Shown: positions 11,701 to 18,175 of the stretch, one piece after another
Layout of the letters: every line of letters begins with the position of its first letter
Numbering within the stretch: position 1 is the stretch's first letter
Source: Spongospora subterranea
Lineage: Eukaryota > Endomyxa > Phytomyxea > Plasmodiophorida > Plasmodiophoridae
Assembly: GCA_900404475.1 (NCBI GenBank)
Contig: OUQQ01000418.1
Location: 1 to 18,175 of the forward strand
DNA length: 18,175 nt
Direction: 5' to 3'
Program-made: the position numbers and the translations under genes
The notes under the pieces: model-generated
Told to the model about the DNA's origin: nothing
The model's input: the letters and a program-made list of their open reading frames with translations, nothing else
The model's database searches: none

Positions 11701-13664
11701 CATATCTGGAGCGGGGCACATGTAAAGCGGCAGTAGCGCTTCTTCGCGGAATCTTTCAAGCTATCAACGTAATGAACTGTCGCGTTCCCGTCGGAACCAC
11801 GCCACCTCAACATTGCTCATCAGATATTCGGATTGACTGCATTATTGACCAGTCGGAATGCTGCACTGCGTTGCAATTTCGTCACAACTGTATTGGCGAT
11901 ATCGCACGTCGTTGCCACGCTCCAAAATCCTGGAATACCGTTCCTTCACTCGCTGGCAATAGGTGCTGTGAATCAGAATTGATCGCCCGTTTGTTGTATT
12001 TCATATTTCCTCTTGCTACAGGAACTATATTCTTGATCCAGTTCGGTTTCTTTTCACTGATAGTCTGGTCATATCAAACGCCCGACACTCAATTATATCT
12101 TGTCGCATTCGCTGCAATCGTGGTTCATCAGCTCGTGTCGGCGAGGAATCGCGAGGTGTCTGATCGCCGAGTATTCTATTTCGAATGGGTTGGGAATAGA
12201 CATCGCCAAACATTGATCAAGTTGTTGGCTCGGGTCGTTCCTCGTCCAATCGCCACCGCACTGGGCTCAACTTTTGAGCCCCAAGCATGGTCCTGCAATA
12301 ACGTCGCAATCGCTCAAATAGAATTCACCGACATCCCCAAACTCTTGGACCGGTACCCAGCATGTCCACATCAGTCTATCGATGTTTTATCGAAGGTGTT
12401 TGAATCTTTCACTGCAATATGCCATGAATTCGCTTGCATGTCTGTACTTAGGTACGATTGGTCAACAACCGTTTCTCTATGAAATCAGCAAACAGTCTAA
12501 AACAAGTATTGATTCAGTGCCGGATCATCATATATGTTTGTGTGTGGCCTGAAACATGCCCAAGAAGAGTTTGAATTCGATGATGATCATGAACCTCAAG
12601 CAGGGTCCCCTGTTCCTCAGCGCAACGTCCTACTTGATGCCGAAAGCGGGCCATTTCAGAGGATCTCAAACGCAGTCATGGTAAATGACTTCATCTGACT
12701 GACACATTGGTGTTGACAATCTACGCTAGGCCATCGGTAAGATATCCAAAAAAATAACCGCCATGGAAGCACAGCTTGGACTGGAAACTGGTGATTTACC
12801 AATATCCGTTGGCGTCGAGATAGGTGGAGTTCTGTCGGCGGTACTACCCGGCGCCACCATTCGTCATTCGATATACGGGAGCACTGTTAGTGGTACAGAT
12901 TCGGTTTACTGTTGCCACCTTTCAACCATTGGTTTAGGTGGATATGGTTGCACAACTGGCCCTATCCTGTCCATCCGGTCTGATACATTGCGGTTCAACG
13001 ACTAAGCGAATACTTTCGCGACGAAGCCGGTCAACGGGAGTTAGGTTTGCATTCGCCGGTAGCAGAAAACTGATTCCTAACGAGTCGACGTTCTTTGTTC
13101 GTCATCACGATGACCCGTTTCCGGCTAAGTTTTCAGATGTATGTTTAAAGCATTAAGTGGTGATGGTTGAAATTATGTGACATGATTGAGTAGGATGTGC
13201 AGGCCCAGTCAGCGATAACAAGCGTCAAATCGACAATCGCAGTATCGGGAATTGCAAAGAGAATGCGGAAGCAACACGCGCTCAGGAAGAATCATCGGCA
13301 GACCAAACTTCCCGTGCTTGAAAAGCTGCCGGATATGGAAGCTCCCGCGGAAGTCGAAGAGAACGGCGACGAGGTAATGGTCTTACCTGGAATGCCAACC
13401 AACCGGAGAAGCTCCATTACCTTTGGGTCATGTTTCACCAGTTCGAATATCGTGCGAAATATTGAATCAGTAGAAACGGATCCTGTCAGCAACCGAGAGA
13501 CATCACTAGATATCAGGGAAATGTCTCATGCCCGGGACTCCATTATACTACCACTGAACCATGTGTTGACGGAACCAAAACAGCAGGAAACAGACGAAGT
13601 GAGAGATTCTGAAGACACCACTAGCGGTTCGCAAACATTGACAAGGAATAGCTCTGAAGTCTGA
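2777..13664 (+). CDS. P4-ATPase-like / class III nucleotide (guanylyl) cyclase fusion with three DEP domains
   Basis: Proposed exons: 2777-3044, 3108-3159, 3301-3385, 3438-3556, 3607-3727, 3779-4202, 4255-4397, 4454-5168, 5212-8472, 8532-10041, 10089-10505, 10559-10791, 10909-11093, 11149-11183, 11249-11305, 11370-11458, 11517-11649, 11690-11768, 11824-11962, 12022-12451, 12518-12680, 12730-12885, 12938-13138, 13194-13664. The phases agree throughout and the sum is 9,486 bases (3,161 residues). Order along the protein: basic Ser-rich N-terminus, ten-helix P4-ATPase-like module, long Ser/Thr-rich linker, about six membrane helices, cyclase half 1, three DEP domains, a second membrane set, cyclase half 2, polar tail. 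Fusions of this kind are the large membrane guanylyl cyclases of ciliates and apicomplexans; the DEP cassette is, to my knowledge, not part of those. Several catalytic residues are replaced in both modules, so activity is doubtful. Nucleotide specificity (GTP or ATP) cannot be read by eye. Least certain exons: the first three, and those between 10792 and 11768. Confidence 0.88.
3490..7640 (+). other. P4-ATPase-like module within the fusion gene
   Basis: The module opens with the family entry block ending AMQTAKYTVATFIPICLYEQ (exon 3607-3727). Then come membrane helices 1-2, KEWSEDLRRARADGQEN, the actuator loop NVDGDENLKLK (4115-4147; canonical DGETNLK), NLVLRGTRL, VVVYAGHDCKVARN, helix 4 as GGVLSLSIWITLD (the PISL proline is absent), LGQVEHILTDKHGLLT (5075-5095; canonical DKTGTLT), SSPYEIAMVEAA, CKGWPKEM, the block ending IPAMIQRIQASGIKFW, TVDPLEHAIG (canonical TGDKxETA), SPEQKA (6540-6557), ARAACDIAMM (6768-6797; canonical GDGANDVxMI), SDYSIPKFRMLSRLILVHGH, and the C-terminal helix set to about 7620. 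P4-ATPases flip phospholipids across membranes, usually with a CDC50 partner. Here the phosphorylated Asp is kept, but its surroundings, the dephosphorylation loop and the hinge are changed. Confidence 0.88.
8440..9740 (+). other. First membrane set and first class III cyclase homology domain
   Basis: About six hydrophobic segments run between 8440 and 9020, for example RVLLGAIWMTALIVVL, LFIACLTLALCVLKTATLW and FIVIIIDFILMNVYFFIG. The cyclase fold follows: VIVIGIDNLPRL (9245-9280; its Asp aligns with the first metal-binding Asp), HLTAIGAGQGAIMVAYAGL (the GD of the second metal site reads GA), LVIGIHTGRLVQG, and YSGVIGEAIIGARAIQSM, then GQIILSAATYKL. The last block aligns with the family pattern G-x-T-V-N-x-A-x-R-M, so the catalytic Asn and Arg appear as Ile and Ala. 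The domain keeps the order and hydrophobic pattern of the family but only one of its catalytic residues. Confidence 0.8.
9935..10788 (+). other. Three tandem DEP domains between the cyclase halves
   Basis: DEP 1 is about residues 2204-2271. It begins RMFRTIVNCFTGYEVVNLLL, is split by the intron 10042-10088, and ends VKPGREF...LYRFR. DEP 2 is about 2284-2358 (KHWFRSYPGTFTGRHFIDCL, then YLTSKSIIQ and FRF). DEP 3 is about 2378-2449 (GRTYARTFLGREAVSFMLEA, then FLKSCDKLSHV and DLYVI). Each shows the DEP pattern: an aromatic start, a hairpin loop, hydrophobic-x-x-(W/F/L)-(L/M), a helix ending in a leucine-rich turn, then a final Y/F-R/V-F/I strand. DEP domains generally bind membranes, receptors or other signalling proteins. 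This suggests localisation or partner binding for the cyclase. Confidence 0.78.
11400..13140 (+). other. Second membrane set and second class III cyclase homology domain
   Basis: Hydrophobic segments include IELLTMATLAFEPAGFALLV, IFGLTALLTSRNAA, TTVLAISHVVATL, GTIFLIQFGFFSLIVW and LYLVAFAAIVVHQLV. The linker LIKLLARVVPRPIATAL resembles the coiled linker just before cyclase domains. The cyclase half has NVAIAQIEFTDIPKLL (12297-12344; the first metal Asp is Gln), GSSYMFVCGL (12522-12551; the second metal Asp is Ser, as in the GSTYM of animal adenylyl cyclase C2 domains), ISVGVEIGGVLSAVLPG, and YGSTVDMVAQL (across the intron 12886-12937; Asn and Arg replaced by Asp and Gln). By these signs it is C2-like. 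The downstream tail (13194-13664) is polar and Ser/Thr/Glu-rich. Confidence 0.78.
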
Positions 13665-13679
13665 CATAATCAGATGACG

Positions 13680-13685
13680 AATAAA
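13680..13685 (+). promoter_or_regulatory. Possible polyadenylation signal AATAAA
   Basis: An AATAAA lies 16 bases after the TGA that ends the ATPase-cyclase gene, in the 83-base gap between two convergent genes. The position suits a polyadenylation signal, but the region is AT-rich and the match could be chance. Confidence 0.35.
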
Positions 13686-13747
13686 TTAGATTAATTCAGA
13701 AACGCTTAATCGGACGACCACGAAAAGGTTTATAAAACAATGAAAAA

Positions 13748-14945
13748 TCACTGTCCGATCAGGACAGATTCGTAGAATTTCTTCTTTGACGCCTTGTGCT
13801 GCTTCTTGAAGGCGTCAACCTTCTTCTGGGCAGCAGATTTGGTGGCCGATTTGTTCTGCTTAGCCGCCTTGTTACGCTGTAAGGAGAGGAGTTCCTGTCG
13901 CTTCATGGTCATGGCGTATGGGTTCAGTTTGACCATGGCGCCAAAGTTCTTCAGCGGGTTCTTCTTCAGAGTCCACTTGCGGGTCTGGGGAATGACGGCG
14001 CGAACAACGGATTGAACTTCGTCACTGTTGATAATACGGGCGATGTCGGTGTTGGTCACCTAAAACGCAATTAATATCGGAACGTGTCGATCAAGTCGAA
14101 ACAGGAATTACCATAGGACGAGGAAGGTGGTAGCTGACGCGGGTCTTGGACATCTTCTTCTGGGTTCCGAAGATATCGTCAAGACGCTTGAAGGCGCTAT
14201 CAGTCCAGATGATGAGCCGGCCCATGTGTCCACCGGGAGCGAGCTGAAGCAGGTTCAGACGGTCAACCTGCTGCAGATCGACACCGGGCAAGTTGCGGAA
14301 GGCCTTAGTGATGCCGTCGTCCTTGTTGTAAACAACCAATGGACCACGCTTGATCACGTGGCGGCGACCACGAAGCTTACCACGTCCCGTGCGGAGCTGT
14401 TTGGAGCATTTGGACTTCTCGACATCCTCGTAGGCCCCGAGGGACTTGAGCACTTCAACCGCTTTAGAGGTCTTGGAGACTCCCTCGATTCCAGCGATGA
14501 CAGCCGGGATCTCGTTCATCATCTGGATACGGTGTCCACGAGCCATGACCAGGGAAGGGATGGCCGAAGCGGCTAGAGCGGACGCGACAGCGTAACGGCG
14601 CTGGTTCACGTTGATCTTGCGGTGCCATCGGCGGAAGGTCTTGGTCGGGGCGAACATACGACCCTTTCGGCACATGTTGCCGAAGGCGGCCTGGCCAGCA
14701 CGATGGGTACCGCTACCGCTGACACGAGGAATACGAGAAACGGCACGTCCGGTTCCCCAGGATTCAGCCGAGTGTTGCATACCGGCCTTGCCGCTAACGG
14801 CGTATGGTTGACGGTGGTTCTTGTTCATGTTCGTGTGAACAAAATGGACGATATCGGCGCGGATCGGGGCCACAAGGACCGACGGCAGCACGATCTGCTC
14901 GGATGAGCCATAGACGTTAACCAGAGGGCGAGCGGCGGCCGACAT
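13748..14945 (-). CDS. RPL4: 60S ribosomal protein L4 (uL4)
   Basis: Exon 1 runs 14945-14112 and exon 2 runs 14059-13748 on the minus strand. The 52-base intron 14111-14060 is phase 0 with GT-AG ends. The joined protein has 381 residues, within the usual eukaryotic L4 range. L4 is an early-binding protein of the large ribosomal subunit, and its loop lines the peptide exit tunnel. The conserved loop is plain: [12 protein letters not shown] (39-50), [19 protein letters not shown] (59-77), [20 protein letters not shown] (81-100). [17 protein letters not shown] and [19 protein letters not shown] follow, and the splice junction reads [21 protein letters not shown], exactly the family block. The C-terminus is a short Lys/Ala-rich extension typical of eukaryotic L4. 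The start ATG fits the family N-terminus. It is convergent with the ATPase-cyclase gene. Confidence 0.97.
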
Positions 14946-14970
14946 CGTGTACCTGATAATGCGGAGGGGA

Positions 14971-15120
14971 ATGGGATGCGGTGGGCGGCACCTCCTGTGC
15001 TGCGGACTCCGTCACGGACTTCAACGCTTATATGCCATATCCCTAATATCAGGTCGCTCTTCTGAATCTGGCGCCGTTCGACCTGGATCATCGTCTGACC
15101 AACCTACAATGGTCTTATCC
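14971..15120 (+). repeat. 150-base exact direct repeat, copy 1
   Basis: This segment, immediately upstream of RPL4, is identical base for base to 15306-15455. It contains the likely RPL4 promoter. The flanks of the two copies differ: copy 1 continues AGAGTG and copy 2 continues GCGACA. Confidence 0.97.
15027..15032 (-). promoter_or_regulatory. Possible TATA box of RPL4
   Basis: On the minus strand CATATAAGCG lies about 82 bases upstream of the RPL4 start codon, a suitable distance for a core promoter with a short leader. A pyrimidine-rich run ending in CAG lies just before the ATG (about 14952-14975) and could be the acceptor of a short 5'-leader intron. The same sequence recurs in the second copy of the 150-base repeat (15362-15367). 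Confidence 0.35.
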
Positions 15121-15304
15121 AGAGTGTTATCAAATAATGCCGATCGTCAGGGGATTACTGACTATTTACTGGCGAATTTGCCATTTGTTTTGTGGCGTTT
15201 TGTTTGTTTTGCCAACATACGGGTGTGAAGTGGTGGGATCCACAGGAATTCAAGTCGCTCACCCCATCCGTTATTTTCGACGAACAGCTCGGGAGATCAT
15301 CATG
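15121..15304 (+). other. Segment between the repeat copies, with an open frame cut off by the gap
   Basis: A plus-strand frame is open from 15162 to the N at 15305 and includes VKWWDPQEFKSLTPSVIFDE, which reads like real protein. There is no ATG in frame upstream and no convincing acceptor. It may be part of an exon of a gene interrupted by the assembly join. I do not recognise the product. Confidence 0.3.
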
Positions 15305-15305
15305 N
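15305..15305. other. Single ambiguous base (N) marking a probable contig join
   Basis: The only N in the window sits directly before copy 2 of the exact 150-base repeat. That is what results when two contigs sharing an end are placed side by side. The distance and order across this point should not be trusted. Confidence 0.85.
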
Positions 15306-15455
15306 ATGGGATGCGGTGGGCGGCACCTCCTGTGCTGCGGACTCCGTCACGGACTTCAACGCTTATATGCCATATCCCTAATATCAGGTCGCTCTTCTGA
15401 ATCTGGCGCCGTTCGACCTGGATCATCGTCTGACCAACCTACAATGGTCTTATCC
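15306..15455 (+). repeat. 150-base exact direct repeat, copy 2
   Basis: Identical to 14971-15120, including the TATA-like element, but starting right after the N and not followed by an RPL4 coding region on its left side. It is most simply an assembly duplicate of the RPL4 upstream region. Confidence 0.97.
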
Positions 15456-15457
15456 GC

Positions 15458-15518
15458 GACATTTATTCGGGTTTACCGGGAGGTGTTATCCACGATTCCG
15501 TAAACCCCAATAAATGTC
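15458..15518. repeat. Short inverted repeat (19-base arms, 23-base loop)
   Basis: The left arm GACATTTATTCGGGTTTAC (15458-15476) is the reverse complement of 15500-15518 except for one base. It begins two bases after repeat copy 2 ends. It could form a hairpin, or be the ends of a very small non-autonomous element or a solo transposon end. No target duplication is obvious. Confidence 0.7.
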
Positions 15519-15770
15519 ACTTCCGTTCTCCATCCCCTGCTCTCCCCACAACAAAAGATCTGGACGTGCAAGGTTCGCGATGAGGAATTCCAAGTCCAAC
15601 TCATCCAGTTCCGAGCCCACTTTCGCCGGTCGGCAATATACCTCCAATCATTATTTGGAAGTGATCGCGAGCGTCGATTGAAGTCTGAATGGTACTGGAT
15701 AGCCGGAAATGGCCACATGCGGCTAGAGCTACCATCGCACGTTGCCCTCGATCGTAGATTCCAGCAATGA
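15504..15770 (+). CDS. Unassigned open frame, possible 3' exon of an interrupted gene
   Basis: The frame is open from 15504 to a TGA at 15768-15770 (88 codons), without an early ATG. The part after about 15558 (IWTCKVRDEEFQVQLIQFRA and LKSEWYWIAGNGHMRLELPS) has a protein-like composition. A CCCCACAACAAAAG acceptor-like site ends at 15557. The minus-strand frame over the same bases (15473-15781) is rich in Ser, Arg, Trp and Cys and looks like a shadow. It might be the end of the gene whose earlier part lies before the N (15162-15304), but that link is a guess and no family is recognised. Confidence 0.3.
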   Translation, partial: TPINVTSVLHPLLSPQQKIWTCKVRDEEFQVQLIQFRAHFRRSAIYLQSLFGSDRERRLKSEWYWIAGNGHMRLELPSHVALDRRFQQ

Positions 15771-16372
15771 GAGAAAAACACGTCTATTTCGTAATAAACT
15801 GTTGGCTTGTAAACATTCGATGTCGCCGAAAAAAAAAAACAGGTGTCTCCCTACTCCCCGCAAAACCATTTCCCATCGATGAGATCGTCATAAATTGATT
15901 AAAACAACCGTCAATGGAAAGCGGAACTCCTAGCTAAGGTCGTCTAACCCACAATGCTGTAGACAAAAGAGTGAAAATTCTGTGATAGAATTATCATCAA
16001 AGAACCATTTACTAAAAAAATTACACATCGACCGGAAAAAACCGTGTGAGTTCATATCGAATAGTGTGTCCCGATTTCCAAAGGACCTGCTGTGATATGA
16101 CAAAGTCGGCAATTTGTAGAGCAGGATGGGGGCAATTCCTGCACAGAACAAGCAACATTGCCAATCTGGATTTGGAACATGGATATGATCGCTATTCGAG
16201 TACCCTCCCTCTGTATTTGTACTTTTGTGGAAGGCGAACGCCGCTAGGGATCCTGTCGTTCATCTCAACGAGCCCGTTGGCGAAATCCGATTGGTCGGGT
16301 GTGGTGTCGCTTTTGGGTCAAGTCCGTGGAGCTGAATAAAGGTCCGAGGTAACGAGCGATTTAACTGCACCT
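15771..16372. other. Intergenic region upstream of RCC1
   Basis: I see no convincing gene here. An eleven-base A run lies near 15829-15839 and other A-rich tracts near 16014. ATTGG (an inverted CCAAT pentamer) at 16290-16294 lies about 80 bases upstream of the RCC1 start, a usual place for a CCAAT box. The minus-strand frame 15930-16151 has no recognisable features. Confidence 0.4.
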
Positions 16373-17830
16373 ATGATGGGGAAAATGGCGCCATCGCCGT
16401 TACCTATGGATTCAACGATGGATGCCACGACACAGAACCTGGTCTCGGCCATGAAGCCCTTATCTCTGAAGAGGAGAAAGGGATCGCCCGACACTAGTCC
16501 ATCCCCGGTCAAGCGAGCACGTGCTGGTCGAGTGATGGTGTTCGGAAGTGGGGAATGTGCACAACTCGGTACGAGACATTTGCAATCGTCGTTATTGGAC
16601 ACGATTTTATCAGCACGATCAATGGATTCTGACCATGGGATCAATCGCACAGGTCTGGGAGAAGACGTGAACGAGAGGAAGTTTCCGACTCCGGTCGATC
16701 TCAATGATCGAATTGTGTCAATCTCCTGTGGGGGGATCCATAACATTGCCGTCACCGATAATGGGGAAGTATGGACCTGGGGCTGTAATGATGAGAAGGC
16801 CCTCGGTAGAGCCGGTGACGAATGGGTACCTGCCAAGGTTCAAAAATTTGGCGCCATCGCAAAGTCCTATTGGCCAATCACTTACTATATGTTTCAATAA
16901 GGTTGACATGCCAGTTGAGGTGACGAAAGTAACGGGTGGCGACTCCCATTCGATGGCGTTAGGTGTTGACGGCCAAGTTTACACGTGGGGCGCATATCGT
17001 GATGCCAATGGGTTGATGGGATTTGATCCCCATTCCGGCGAGCCATCCGCTTCCCCAATCGCGATGATGCTGCCCAAAGGGAAGAAGGTCATCGATATCG
17101 CATCCGGCGTCAACCACTCGCTGGCGTTATTGGAAAATGGCGAAATATATGAGTGGGGCCATATTCGTATTGGTCAGCGTGTTGCCAGCCATCGCCGAAT
17201 GGATCTTCTACAACCGCGTCTTGTCAATGTTCGCAAGTTTGGCAAAACAGTTCGCATCTACGCCGGGTCATATCAAAGCTTTGCGGTGACGCAAGGCGGA
17301 AAGGTTTTCGCCTTCGGTATGAACCAATATGGGCAAGGTGGTGTACCAGGAAAGGACCAGCTTCATAAACCAGAAGAGATCGTCGCGTTTCGAGACGTTT
17401 CTGTCGTCAAGATAGCCGGAGGGCTGCACCATTCCTTGGCGTTATTGTCAGATGGGCGGATTATGTCATTTGGCCGTAATAACTATGGGGAGGTATGCAT
17501 GAGTTGAAAACCCTGTGTTCGCTTCATTGATTTGGGATATGGCGCTTGTAGCTTGGCATGGGCGATCTCGATGAACGCCGTATCCCGACTGTCGTTCCTG
17601 ACTTACCCTCCATGATCGATATCGCGTGTGGTAATACCCATTCATTAGCGGTTTCCAATACCGGAGAGACGTACTCGTGCGGGTTTGGCGAGATGCTTCA
17701 GCTAGGAAGTGGGGCCGATCAAGATCGTAAAAAGTTCGAAATTGTTGGAGGTTCACAGATTCAGAATCAGCAAATAGTCGCCGCTGCTGCAGGTGCACAA
17801 CATTCTGTTATCATTGTGACTCCACGGTAG
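16373..17830 (+). CDS. RCC1: RCC1, guanine nucleotide exchange factor for Ran
   Basis: Exons: 16373-16568, 16653-16837, 16902-17492, 17552-17830, giving 416 residues (human RCC1 has 421). RCC1 sits on chromatin and loads Ran with GTP, which drives nuclear transport and spindle assembly. The N-terminus carries a likely bipartite nuclear signal, KRRKGSPDTSPSPVKRAR (about 33-50). A seven-bladed propeller follows, with repeats such as VMVFGSGECAQLGLGEDV, GGIHNIAVTDNGEVWTWGCN, GGDSHSMALGVDGQVYTWGA, ASGVNHSLALLENGEIYEWG, AGGLHHSLALLSDGRIMSFG and ACGNTHSLAVSNTGETYSCG. The WGCNDEKALGR and WGAYRDANG blocks match RCC1 itself rather than the wider repeat family. The first intron (84 bases) is a multiple of three without an in-frame stop. 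I call it an intron because removing it restores AQLGLGEDVNERKFP, as in known RCC1. The other introns are 64 and 59 bases. Confidence 0.95.
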
Positions 17831-18010
17831 ATCTTGTCTAATGTAATACATATATGCAAATTTCACTATCGTGGTACTCTGGCGATATCTCTCCAGTGCT
17901 ACCTTCACCCGTTCCAGGGGCCGCCACGATGTCGCTAATCTAATGGTGAAAGATTTATCAAAACCCGATCATGTTACCTATGACCAATACCGGTCGACAC
18001 AACAGGTTCC
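17831..18010. other. RCC1 downstream region
   Basis: Between the RCC1 stop and the tandem repeat I see no gene and no clear polyadenylation hexamer. Confidence 0.4.
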
Positions 18011-18175
18011 GCTCATGACTTCGTCTTGGTAGCGTAGTGTATGCTGACACGACTGTAAGGAGCCGGTTGCCTGTGCTCATGACTTCGTCGTGGTAGCGTA
18101 GTGTATGCTGACACGACTGTAAGGAGCCGGTTGCCTGTGCTCATGACTTCGTCTTGGTAGCGTAGTGTATGCTGA
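18011..18175. repeat. Tandem repeat with a 64-base unit
   Basis: Units begin at 18011, 18075 and 18139, each with GCTCATGACTTCGTC. The third unit is cut by the window edge, so about 2.6 copies are visible. Units one and two differ at one position (CTTGG versus CGTGG), and the visible part of unit three matches unit one. Short remnants of the unit occur just before 18011. The array probably continues beyond the window. Confidence 0.97.

Noticed and set aside
2777..13664. Reading the region as several separate genes (flippase, cyclase, DEP protein)
   Set aside because: Splice phases join all exons, no stop or start separates the modules, and P4-ATPase-cyclase fusion is a known architecture; a split near the DEP cassette cannot be fully excluded without transcripts.
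14127..14576. Plus-strand open frame of 149 codons
   Set aside because: It lies opposite the strongly conserved RPL4 coding strand and is its shadow; the same holds for the plus-strand frames at 13794-14015 and 14611-14906.
15192..15503. Open frame continuing through the N and into repeat copy 2
   Set aside because: It crosses the assembly join, and its second half is the RPL4 promoter repeat, so the fused product is an artefact.
15473..15781. Minus-strand open frame of 102 codons with an ATG
   Set aside because: Its composition is shadow-like, it runs through the inverted repeat, and the opposite strand reads more like protein.
16318..16836. Minus-strand open frame of 172 codons
   Set aside because: It is antisense to the first RCC1 exons, whose plus-strand reading is unmistakable.
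18011..18175. Possible CRISPR array
   Set aside because: The whole 64-base unit repeats with no unique spacers, and the window is nuclear eukaryotic DNA.
1..18175. Ciliate nuclear code as an explanation for in-frame stops
   Set aside because: Every interrupting stop falls inside an intron with GT-AG ends, and the genes themselves terminate at TAA, TGA and TAG.

Overview
This is a gene-dense stretch of nuclear DNA from a eukaryote, most likely a unicellular one (a protist or an early-diverging fungus-like lineage). The evidence is that every confident gene is broken by small GT-AG introns, mostly 40-66 bases, and that the proteins are typically eukaryotic. TAA, TGA and TAG all serve as stops, so the code is standard, which argues against many ciliates. 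I cannot fix the lineage. The ribosomal protein L4 and the transposase remnant look opisthokont-like by eye, while the ATPase-cyclase fusion is best known from alveolates and some other protists.

Layout: 3-236 is the decayed 3' end of a DDE transposase. 446-2371 (+) encodes a PRMT3-type arginine methyltransferase in nine exons. 2372-2776 is intergenic but holds a start-less open frame. 2777-13664 (+) is one giant gene of about 24 exons (about 3,161 codons in my model). It encodes a P4-ATPase-like flippase module fused to a two-part class III nucleotide cyclase, with three DEP domains between the two cyclase halves. 13748-14945 (-) is ribosomal protein L4 (two exons), convergent with the giant gene; the stop codons are 83 bases apart. 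14946-16372 holds the L4 promoter, an exact 150-base direct repeat, a single N marking an assembly join, a short inverted repeat and two unassigned open frames. 16373-17830 (+) is RCC1, the Ran exchange factor, in four exons. From 18011 to the window edge runs a 64-base tandem repeat.

The centre of interest is the ATPase-cyclase protein. Its overall fold order is clear, but key catalytic motifs in both enzyme modules are altered. In the ATPase, DGET reads DGDE, DKTGTLT reads DKHGLLT, GDGAND reads ARAACD and the membrane PISL proline is gone. In the cyclase, three of the four metal-Asp positions, and the catalytic Asn and Arg of both halves, look substituted. It may be a pseudo-flippase/pseudo-cyclase signalling scaffold carrying a DEP cassette. 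The other genes are housekeeping genes (methylation, translation, nuclear transport) with no evident functional link to it. Exon models were made by eye from reading frame, splice sites and remembered family motifs; no alignment was run.
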